A stretch of 64,000 nt of DNA from Nematopogon swammerdamellus (Eukaryota > Arthropoda > Insecta > Lepidoptera > Adelidae), in NCBI GenBank assembly GCA_946902875.1, contig OX336345.1, forward strand, positions 16,027,395 through 16,091,394. The letters are read 5' to 3'. Position numbers and translations under genes: made by a program. How positions within the stretch are numbered: the stretch's first letter is position 1; each line of letters opens with the position of its first letter. Under the pieces are notes generated by a model. The model did no database searches and had not been told where the DNA came from. It saw nothing but the letters and a program-made list of their open reading frames with translations. Shown here in pieces: positions 57,801 to 64,000 of the stretch.

Positions 57801-60800
57801 CACCTAAGGTTGCCATCCTTTTTTGGTTAATTTCCGGACATTTTAAAGTTGAAAATTAAAATTTAAATTAAAATGTTTGTAGCTTAGATGTTTGTAGTTA
57901 CTATGAGAGTATACACAAAAGAAACCAAAAACGCCCAGTCAATTTTATTGCACAGTATTTCCTACGTGCTGTGCTGTTTTGTTCTGAAAGTTTAGGGTTT
58001 AATTAATTTATTTATTTTAGGCAGGCAGCCTTGTCTGATACGTCTAAATTCTGTTAAACATTGTTGGTTTTACCATTATCTTGAATATTTTTTTTTATTC
58101 AATTACTTCGTAAAATTCATAAAGTCTAGTTTAAAATTTAAAAAGCCTGTGATTTGAATTCAAAGACTATCAATTCAAATCAAACCCTAATAGTGGTTCA
58201 CTGATATTGGACGACTCGTTTGTTTCCAGAAATGTTTTACGTTATCCGGACACCCGGACGAAGCGTTTTATTACGTGACGGATGGCAACCTTATGTCCAC
58301 CTTGGATTACAATACCTATGGAATTACGTGCGTAAGTTTCCACGATATACATCGCGAGGTAAGAGTAGAATTGAGGAAAGAATGCCACTCCGGTACTACT
58401 TGACCGAATGTCCATGGGCGTCGTTAGACACCTTATGGGTGGCTCGGCGCAATATGTCGCGCTGTCAATAAAAAAAAAAACTTGCGCAGCATTCGCCGGA
58501 GGGTACTTCAGTCCCGGGTTTATATCCCGATCTGTCTGAATGTTTCTTCTAAGCTCATAATAATTATTGCACATAGATACCTTGATGCATTCATTTTCAA
58601 ACTGTCTTAATTTAAAAAAAAATTTATTGTTTTGTTAAAAAGTTAAAATATTGAAAAAAGATGTGCTAAATAATCAAATTACGTACAACGAAACAGGAGT
58701 TCCACTTCCCGCGTTTCATGTTCACAGAACGTCTGCTCGTATTCTATAACAATATTACACTGTATGCCACCGTATGTGTGGCAACGGCAGACTTATTGCC
58801 TTGAGCAATTTCCTCCAGTCAACCCGGTGGACCTACAGTTTTACATGGAATCCGAACTGTGGAGCAGATGGTGAAGGTATGCACTCATTGTACTCGACGA
58901 CAGAATTCGAACTCACAGGCCTAAGATGGACTAGTTTGACCTCAGACCCCTCGTCCAAGATGTGGCCTAGTCGGATATCTTGTGGGGTAGGTGCGGAGCG
59001 GTACTGAGCGTGTAGGAGTGAGTAATGTGATGTACCTATGGAACTCGCATATCCAGCCGGGGGGCGCCGCGCTCGCCTCCAGACGCGTCAGGGACTCCGT
59101 GGCAGCCGTGAGCCACCCGCGCCAGTACGCCACCGTTAGCGCTCCCACGCTGAACGCCGCACTCAGAGTCTGTAATCATATATACATACCATCATTATGT
59201 GACCTGACATTTGATGACGCCCAGTAAGGGCGTCAGAAGCGTGTCAAGTTTGGTCGGTTCGTCAAGGTGCGGTCGAAGTTGTATGAAGTTGGGTGATTGA
59301 AGACTGACCGTGGTTCGGATTCACATAAAACTGTAGGTCCCTTCCCTTCTTACCTTACTCTAACCCGCCCCTGTTGGGACCAATGCACTAAATGAAAGGT
59401 TCGTTGAAGCAGCTATAAAAATTGTTTATGATTTCCGTCCAATTCTGTGTAGCTGGCACGACCAAAGGAAGCACTGACATTCACCAAGGTGTTATGGGCT
59501 GACAACACAGATGTTGTAGGTGATGTAGCAAACTGTGTCAGTATCCATAAAAAAAAGTTTCTCACTGGGTCTTTAGATTTTGGGAGAGGTGAGACGCCCA
59601 CCCACTGGGGAAGAATACATTGGAAGTACGATCATAATCGCTCGTCTAAGTTCAAGTTCTAACTCGCTCAAGTTCTAACCGCGATGTGCTTAACCTCTCA
59701 AGCGTGTCCCCCCCCCCCCCTCCCCCCCCCCCCCCCCCCCCCCCGCCCTCTGTCTCCGTAAAGTAAGGGCCTTTTTGCGCGCGCGACCCGTTAGGGAAGG
59801 GAAATATACTATTAAATAAACTACTTTTTCGGAAAAAAAAATCAATATAGTTGCAATTGTTACAAAATTTCCTACAAATGTATCTAATGTTACAGTGCAC
59901 TCACCTTTGTTTAGATTCCAAATTGCGAGTAACGAACACAAATAAAGTGAGGTTAAGTTTTTTTCGATTTCACTGTTGCGAATGCAACCTCTAATTCAAC
60001 CTCTAATAAACACATTCACTTCAGAAATGTTGTATTCTTTCGAATGTATGCACAAACACACAAACTAATGACTAAAAACACCAAAAATAGTGTTTGAGGC
60101 GGTGGTGCGCCAAATGTAAGTGCAAACATGCGTTCGTCACCAAGTCTCGAAATCAACTGAAAAGTTCGTAAATATTTTGCTCTAGGCTGGCGATAAAGTG
60201 AATCAGATCGAGAAGGGCATATCTTCAGCTTTATTTAGAATTATAATTGAGCCTTATCCTATTCAAAAAGCGTGTATTTTATTGCCAAAAGTAAGCTGCG
60301 CCGCCGGGCCATACTGCGGCCCGCTGTACCTTGTGAAATTTGTTTGCCGAATCAGATCACGAACGACAGTCGACGACGCCACTGAGCTACCAAGGCTGAC
60401 AAAATCGTGGATAAAACGTGGACACTGATAGTTGCCATAGTCCAAAAGCTAAAAGTTGCCCAGCAAGGGTACCAATATGGTGTGTAACAAGGCAATTCGC
60501 AGATGCACCAAGGTGGACAGGCGACTTCAGACAACGATATTTCTAAAAAACCTCATAATATGACGTGAAAAAATTACCTGCATTTGAATGGTCATCTCTT
60601 GGACTGGAGATATAAGAATGGACTGCTGGTTCAAGAACCTTAGCTTCGAGCCCAGTACTTCAGACAACGACTCTATATTCTCCTTCTCGTTGAGGTCTTC
60701 CTGTTCTTTCTCCTCATTCAGAGTCTCGCCTTTCGTAAATTTCAAATAGCTTCCGTAAGGGATAGTCTTCTTGGGATATTCATCCAATTCCTCATCGACC

Positions 60801-63489
60801 TTAGTGAAACCCAAGCCGGTCCTCTCGCCCGAGAAGCCATCAATATACTGAGAATATTTCGTGGTGTAGGAGGGCACTTCTGACTTCTTCACTGGGAGTA
60901 CGTTGCTCGAGATTCGCTTTCGCTTCTTGGGCATGGGCTCCATATCTTCTGAGGCGGGCATGATATAAATGTTGACCCCTTTCTTCTCCAAAGCGATAGT
61001 ACTTAAAGCTTCTATTTGCTTAACTTCTGTTGGAGGTACAACGGTAGGTTGAGGAGCTGTTTCTATCGACGTGGCACTAGGGAACAGACAAGTCGATGGA
61101 ACAGCCTCCTCGATGGTCGAGGTTTCCTTCACCGTCTCCTCACTACTCGGGAACAGTGGTGCAACCAGAGGCTTTGTTTCCTGCTTCAAACCATTATCCA
61201 GAGGCACTTCCACAGATGAGGTCATAGGGACGAGATCCTCCGAGACGTTCGAGGCAAAGTTGGCATCGTCGCTGAACATATCAATCCTTTCTATCGCCTT
61301 CTTCGGCTTTAATATCTTTGGCAACTCTTTCTTCTCGATTTCTTCGAGCAGATCATCGATGTTTGTGTCAAGGGGGTTGCTACGACTGTCCCGACTGGTC
61401 TCGTCGGGAAGGGCGCCACTCTCCGGAGAAGTTCCTCGTGAGGACTTACTCTCCGGCTTCATTAATCTCTTCAAGTCGCTCGGCAACTCTCCACCTAGAT
61501 TCTCCAGAATTTTCGCCTTATCTAACAATTTCTGCATAAGTGATTGCTCGTCTTGACTTTCTGCATTATCGGCATCGAGGCTAGGTGAATTACTCTTCTC
61601 CTAAAACACATGAAATACTTCAATTATTACTACTTCACAGTGAACTAAATCTTGCAATTAACTTATAGAATTTCAGATTGAAAACTTAGCCATCATATCG
61701 CATAATAACCAACGCAATGACCCTTAGTATCCACTCATCGCTCAAGATAGTCTTGCACGGCTTACACAACATTATATTTACATCCCAACCAATATTTCCA
61801 AAGATAACATCAGTGTGAAATTTAAATAGTATTGCATTAACCATGCTCATGTTCCCGAAGGAATTACCACCGAGAGGCTCTAATAAATAGAAAGAGCAGT
61901 TGCGAGGTTATTTTAGTTGCGTGTCAGGTTTCATTGTCATCATTGATGTAACTTCTAAAAATTATCAAATCAAAACAATTGATATATTTACCTCTGCTGC
62001 TGTTATTTTATCTTCAGCCTCGGCAACAGTTTCACTTACTTGCACAGTTGTTTCAATTTGTTCTTCACTCGGTTCCTTTACGTTTAATTCAAAATTAGGA
62101 GGAAGTTCCGGGCCTATAGGTACGGTGTACTCCTGATTAGGCGGCAATGTCGGTCCGTATTCGACAAGCGGTTTTGCCTTATGTTTCTTGGGCAGTTTCT
62201 TAACAACTTTGAGAGCAGATTTTTCGACTAAAAGCACCGGTTTTGGCTGAGGTTGCACAGGACTCTCAGGCTCGTCGTTTGAATCGGAATCCGAGTGGTA
62301 GTAGGATGTGATGAGCTCAATTTTTCTGAAACATTCAAACGCATCAGAAGCATGGACAACACAATATGCAAAACCAAACATACTGACACGGCTTAACTCG
62401 TGTTGGCTGTAAGGTTCTTACTCATAAAGGCCATACGTAAAACCAGAGACCGAATAGAAACATATTGAATCGAGAGTAGAAGGAAGCCAACTCGGCTTAT
62501 GTACTGCAGAACCCTCCCTGTGAGAACTCTGCAGTGATGCTCTTCCACTGGCCCCTAGTATAACCAATACTGTATATTATATTATTGTATTGTATATATA
62601 CAATATTATTGTTCTACTTTTGTGCTATAAATATAATGTTCTTGTGAGCAATATGTAGGTCTAATACTTATATATAAGTAAGTAGGCACTAAGAAAACAT
62701 TGTGACTTGCCAAGTTTTTCTGCCAGTTCTTCGTCGCATTGAAATAGAACTGGTGGAATTTTTTACCTATGAATTAAAATTTAACAATAAACAAGACATA
62801 CAATAAATAAACATTCATCAATCTAGGCTGTGAATAAAAAATTCAACTTACTCATCTTCTGAATCACAGCTAGATTTCCTCTTTTTTTCATTGGCATTTA
62901 TCTTCTCCTCCACTTTACCTTTAGGTATAGGCTTTGCAGGGGCGGCAGGTTTGGTGACAGTCCTTGCCAAAGTCGCCTGCTTCTCGGCCAAAGCCTGTTG
63001 GTATAGTTGCCACTCCTCTGCGGTCACCTCACTTTGAACTGAAAACAATTTTGGAAATTAAAGTCCGGCATGGGTTACATGGTTTAATTTTTTTGTAGAT
63101 ATAAAAAACTGTGTGGAATTTATGTTCTCTAAGGTAGTATCACCCAGAGGGTCTAATAAATACAAGCAAGAATATTCTACGTAAGAAATCAAATTTAGTT
63201 ATTACTTCTCACTGTTTAACCCTGGAACGGTCGCTAACGGACCCAGGGTCCGACATACTTGATTTGTTTCCATATCTCAGAAAATATCAAGTTTTTCTCA
63301 CAGAAAGTGCTTTAACCACAGCTGCACTGTTCTAAACATTTCCCAAAGACTTACCTGGTGAAGTGAGCTGGTGGCTGGCAAGCTTGAGAGCGAGCAGGTA
63401 CTCTGGGGGTGCCTCCCATGTGACCTCGTTGGTCAGCTGGTGCCAGTAGTAAGTGTACCCGGTGCCCTCGTCGTAGCATGCAGACCAGG
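42709..63489 (-). CDS. FNBP4: Formin-binding protein 4 (9 exons, 5' end beyond the window)
   Basis: WW-domain nuclear protein known in vertebrates as a formin and SH3 partner. Exons in transcript order: 63489-63355, 63038-62852, 62325-61992, 61600-60578, 59169-59036, 49172-48980, 45447-45160, 43822-43574, 42804-42709. All introns are GT-AG and all phases fit; together they code about 878 residues. The domain order matches FNBP4: WW1 ([17 protein letters not shown]…VTW..PP), an acidic/Lys-rich linker with nuclear-signal-like PKKRKR, a second WW split over two exons ([28 protein letters not shown]), polyproline runs, and the C-terminal tail [18 protein letters not shown]. The largest intron (59035-49173) is full of repeats. 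The first residues are missing because upstream exons lie past base 64000. Confidence 0.88.
43574..43822 (-). CDS. FNBP4: FNBP4 exon h
   Basis: 83 codons, acceptor TCGCCTACAG, donor AAG|GTGAGA. It encodes [20 protein letters not shown], a helix conserved in the family, then a Pro/Lys-rich stretch ending KKKAK. Confidence 0.86.
44401..44800 (-). pseudogene. LINE ORF2 C-terminal fragment (end of RNase H and Cys-rich tail)
   Basis: Reading from about 44800: [58 protein letters not shown], then [20 protein letters not shown] and a stop at 44403-44401. LTGHC…LHRMGL…C..C….H..C is the usual C terminus of Jockey/CR1-type LINEs with RNase H. It is truncated upstream and lies in the FNBP4 intron between exons g and h. 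Confidence 0.8.
45160..45447 (-). CDS. FNBP4: FNBP4 exon g (polyproline exon)
   Basis: 96 codons, phase 0 at both ends. The acceptor is TTGCCTTCAG and the donor GAG|GTTAGT. It encodes six or more Pro runs of 5-8 residues separated by short spacers, with a KKKR cluster near the start. Proline runs are the expected ligand for SH3 and WW partners. The CCG-rich repeats make length variation likely. Confidence 0.85.
45650..45703. repeat. Inverted repeat in an FNBP4 intron
   Basis: TTTGTTTGTGTTTAGACA and TGTCTAAAAACAAACAAA around a short loop AGAAGTGGGCTTC, which itself pairs GAAG/CTTC. Confidence 0.7.
46663..46884. mobile_element. Short inverted-repeat element nested in the hAT element
   Basis: About 17 bases around ACGTGATAACGTCA at 46663-46680 reappear inverted at 46866-46884, bounding about 220 bases downstream of the transposase stop. 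It may be a nested MITE or part of the hAT 3' region. Confidence 0.45.
46964..48100 (-). pseudogene. hAT transposase C-terminal part, frameshifted
   Basis: Two overlapping frames. One reads 47993-47358 ([20 protein letters not shown] and onward, 211 residues). The other reads 47392-46964 and holds the dimerisation motif [21 protein letters not shown] one-base frameshift near 47360-47390 separates them, and a second probable shift sits near 48090. The N-terminal BED-finger part and first catalytic Asp region are absent, so the element is not autonomous. Confidence 0.8.
48500..48640 (+). repeat. Interspersed repeat with a GGGGATTGCGAAT motif
   Basis: GATGCCCACGGACATTCTGT and GGGGATTGCGAATGCCATGC, then CCCCTTTTGAAAG; directly followed by a SINE. 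Confidence 0.5.
48645..48958 (-). mobile_element. SINE with the alternative head, next to an FNBP4 splice donor
   Basis: Same head as the 7.6-kb copy (GGGGCCGGTACTTTGAAAGA on the - strand). It begins about 20 bases after the FNBP4 exon f donor. Confidence 0.75.
48980..49172 (-). CDS. FNBP4: FNBP4 exon f (end of second WW domain, polyproline)
   Basis: Acceptor GGGTTTTAG, donor GATG|GTATTT. It encodes [20 protein letters not shown] (end of WW2), then an acidic linker and Pro runs. A SINE begins about 20 bases past the donor. The opposite-strand reading is a GC-rich shadow. Confidence 0.85.
50366..50638 (-). pseudogene. Unrecognised coding-like remnant in the FNBP4 intron
   Basis: One frame reads [20 protein letters not shown], then [22 protein letters not shown], and continues [20 protein letters not shown] before TAG at 50368-50366. 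Its composition is protein-like on both sides of the internal TAA. A TATAAATAG word lies upstream at 50757-50749. It may be a decayed gene, a retrocopy, or the second exon of the nested unit (an acceptor …CCAACCAG|CG would fit phase 1). No family recognised. Confidence 0.3.
51112..51184 (-). CDS. Candidate first exon of a nested gene in the large FNBP4 intron
   Basis: ATG at 51184 in a good context (AAG before ATG) starts [20 protein letters not shown], then FSVS, and ends at a consensus donor G|GTAAGA. A TATATAAAA lies about 65 bases upstream of the ATG on the same strand. I do not recognise the protein and could not fix the next exon. A chance exon-like stretch is possible. Confidence 0.3.
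51249..51257 (-). promoter_or_regulatory. Candidate TATA box for the nested unit
   Basis: TATATAAAA read on the - strand, about 65 bases before the candidate ATG at 51184. The spacing suits a start site about 30 bases downstream. AT-rich DNA makes such words common. Confidence 0.25.
52117..52520 (-). mobile_element. Helitron-like element, short copy with a subterminal hairpin
   Basis: Same layout as the 17.6-kb copy; the CTAG end is altered to CAGC. Near the TC end a perfect 16-bp inverted repeat (AAGGGATGGTCATGGA, loop GTAA, 52459-52494) is present, which the other copies lack. Confidence 0.6.
53333..55360. repeat. 130-bp minisatellite, 16 units
   Basis: Head-to-tail units each starting near GACGAGGGTCTGATGATGGA and holding CTCTTCAACCGTTACTAGTA and GTTGGTTTGGACGAGTGTCC. 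Spacing is exactly 130 bases for most units, with 1-4-base indels in a few. The overlapping ORFs here are only translations of the repeat. It lies in the large FNBP4 intron. Confidence 0.92.
55361..56051 (-). mobile_element. LINE 3' end inserted inside the minisatellite
   Basis: The - strand ends in (AATAAAG)n at 55361-55382 and carries TTTCTTGCCGGCTCTTCTTT, typical of lepidopteran LINE 3' ends. The 130-bp unit is cut at CTCGAGTTT and resumes at GGCTCATATGG, so this block is an insertion. The block also holds a 58-bp tandem duplication at 55773-55880. Confidence 0.6.
55773..55880. repeat. 58-bp direct duplication
   Basis: GATACTTAATGTATCAATTA and the following bases occur at 55774 and again at 55832. 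Confidence 0.75.
56052..56222. repeat. Further unit of the 130-bp minisatellite, next to helicase sequence
   Basis: It resumes in mid-unit where the array breaks at 55360, then stops at CCCATACTT, where Helitron helicase coding sequence begins. Confidence 0.8.
56223..56528 (+). pseudogene. Helitron helicase C-terminal fragment
   Basis: It reads [20 protein letters not shown], then [34 protein letters not shown]…[16 protein letters not shown] and TAA at about 56526-56528. The [12 protein letters not shown] motif and the QAYVALSRV arginine-finger motif are the last helicase motifs of Pif1-type Helitron RepHel proteins. The Rep domain and earlier helicase motifs are absent. Confidence 0.85.
57661..57810 (-). 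pseudogene. RTE-type LINE 3' end, decayed copy
   Basis: The - strand keeps the RPP-like and YVQKWT-like pieces, then CACT repeats at 57661-57675. It is strongly decayed, with several frame changes. Confidence 0.5.
58372..58490 (-). repeat. Inverted copy of the GCATTCGGT…GCGAATGCC family
   Basis: TTGACCGAATGTCCATGGGC and GACACCTTATGGGTGGCTCG match the 15.3-kb copy in reverse. Confidence 0.45.
58829..58863 (-). repeat. SINE scrap
   Basis: GGACCTACAGTTTTACATGG and the following CCGAA match the junction of head and body. Confidence 0.4.
59036..59169 (-). CDS. FNBP4: FNBP4 exon e (start of second WW domain)
   Basis: Acceptor TGATTACAG, donor CATAG|GTACAT (phase 2). It encodes [20 protein letters not shown], then [15 protein letters not shown]. 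The final Trp is the first signature Trp of WW2, completed after a 9.9-kb intron. Confidence 0.82.
59303..59556 (+). mobile_element. SINE, diverged, in the FNBP4 intron
   Basis: From GACTGACCGTGGTTCGGATT through the body to CATAAAAAAAAG; several small deletions. Confidence 0.65.
59708..59744. repeat. Poly(C) tract
   Basis: About 36 bases of C with a single T and the odd break; the length is likely unreliable. Confidence 0.8.
60352..60402 (-). repeat. SINE head scrap
   Basis: The - strand reads GTCAGCCTTGGTAGCTCAGT, then GGCGTCGTCGACTG; box A only. Confidence 0.55.
60578..61600 (-). CDS. FNBP4: FNBP4 exon d (largest exon)
   Basis: 341 codons in phase 0 at both ends. The acceptor is GTGTTTTAG and the donor CAG|GTAATT. 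It holds a helix-like start ([20 protein letters not shown]), a Ser/Thr/Glu-rich disordered middle, a basic PKKRKR motif that could be a nuclear signal, and the segment [18 protein letters not shown] typical of the family. Confidence 0.88.
61992..62325 (-). CDS. FNBP4: FNBP4 exon c
   Basis: Acceptor AATGTTTCAG, donor GAG|GTAAAT. It encodes [20 protein letters not shown], a Lys-rich segment ([14 protein letters not shown]), then [20 protein letters not shown] and an acidic tail. The split Glu codon with exon b fits exactly. Confidence 0.85.
62852..63038 (-). CDS. FNBP4: FNBP4 exon b
   Basis: Acceptor TTGTTTTCAG, donor GATGA|GTAAGT. It encodes [20 protein letters not shown], a likely helix, followed by a Lys/Pro-rich stretch and an acidic end (SCDSEDE). 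Confidence 0.85.
63355..63489 (-). CDS. FNBP4: FNBP4 exon a: first WW domain
   Basis: Acceptor ATATTACAG at 63490, donor CAG|GTAAGT. It encodes [17 protein letters not shown], then [17 protein letters not shown]. Two Trp about 23 residues apart, a YTYYW aromatic core and a Pro after the second Trp define a WW fold. It starts in a split codon, so an earlier exon must exist. Confidence 0.88.
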
Positions 63490-63534
63490 CTGTAATATTT
63501 TTTATAGTTATATATTTTTTTATAAACAAGGACA

Positions 63535-63615
63535 CAGGTTGGCTGTTCCCAAAGGTCCGATGGAAGATCAGTCACAGCAAATAACACCGCTGGCTAATAC
63601 TACTGAGGCTGGCAA
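63535..63615 (+). repeat. Scrap of the 6.5-kb repeat near FNBP4 exon a
   Basis: GGTTGGCTGTTCCCAAAGGT, AAGATCAGTCACAGCAAATA and ACACCGCTGGC match the - strand of 6481-6600. It lies about 50 bases before the exon a acceptor. Confidence 0.4.
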
Positions 63616-64000
63616 ATATATGAATACGAGTTTTAGTGTATAATAACAAGGTGATGTTGTAGAAAAATTGTGTTTCATAAAACGTGATAATAGATGAAGA
63701 ATTTTAGTTTGTCCCAAATTTAGGTTGACAAGGTAGATTTTTAGATCGACACCAAAACAGGCTCATCCACCCAAATTCATGGTATTGTAGTTTTCTAACC
63801 TTAACCGTAAGAGCCCCCGTGTCATAGACTAGGGTCAATACTACTATAATAGTACCATTAAAAAAAAGAAGTGAGCTGTACCTTATACACTATTGTACTA
63901 TCAACTTACTTAATTCGACAGGGAAGTAAAATTGTTATTTTATAGTATTAAAATTTGTTATATAAAACAAAGGGACATAATTGTATTATATTTTACATAT

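Larger units (their letters stand above)
56529..59035. other. Large FNBP4 intron, left-hand part
   Basis: No gene seen. AT-rich, with an RTE scrap at 57661, an inverted repeat family at 58372 and a short repeat piece at 58770-58890 related to 29920-30010 (ATTGCCTT.AGC.ATTTC). Confidence 0.5.

Overview
The window is eukaryotic and looks like a moth or butterfly (Lepidoptera). The signs are split genes with GT-AG introns, long AT-rich introns and spacers, repeat families typical of lepidopteran genomes (SINEs ending in poly(A), RTE-type LINE tails, short TA- and TTAA-flanked MITEs, Helitron-like elements), and no operon structure. Gene and repeat calls come from reading the sequence. No database search was possible.

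Two protein-coding genes can be assembled exon by exon. On the + strand, 19810-26344 encodes a four-pass membrane protein of the TMEM272-like type. It has an unusual N-terminal domain of about 300 residues made of Ser-Pro-Arg nonapeptide repeats, all in one very GC-rich exon. Its TAG stop is followed in frame by 71 more open codons. On the - strand, 63489 down to 42709 holds nine exons of formin-binding protein 4 (FNBP4): two WW domains, polyproline tracts and the conserved C-terminal tail. The 5' end of that gene lies beyond base 64000.

The rest is mostly mobile DNA. 1-19 kb is a graveyard of SINE copies and other short repeats. 26.5-32.3 kb is AT-rich and mostly featureless apart from small repeat scraps. 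32.35-38.68 kb is a large inverted repeat, with two near-identical Helitron-like elements of about 2.35 kb facing each other across a 1.6-kb spacer; each carries opposed arrays of a 67-68-bp unit. 39-42.7 kb is AT-rich with a mariner-type MITE. The FNBP4 introns hold a hAT element with intact ends and an 8-bp target duplication (46072-48361), a LINE ORF2 tail, several SINEs, a 130-bp minisatellite of 16 units (53.3-55.4 kb) that runs into a Helitron helicase fragment, and a possible nested transcription unit near 50.4-51.3 kb.

The observations most worth a second look are the SINE family whose head combines tRNA-like boxes with a 5S-rRNA-like core and whose body also occurs with a different head; the Helitron-like inverted pair; the in-frame extension after the stop of the membrane-protein gene; and transposon insertions lying within about 35 bp of exon boundaries in both genes.
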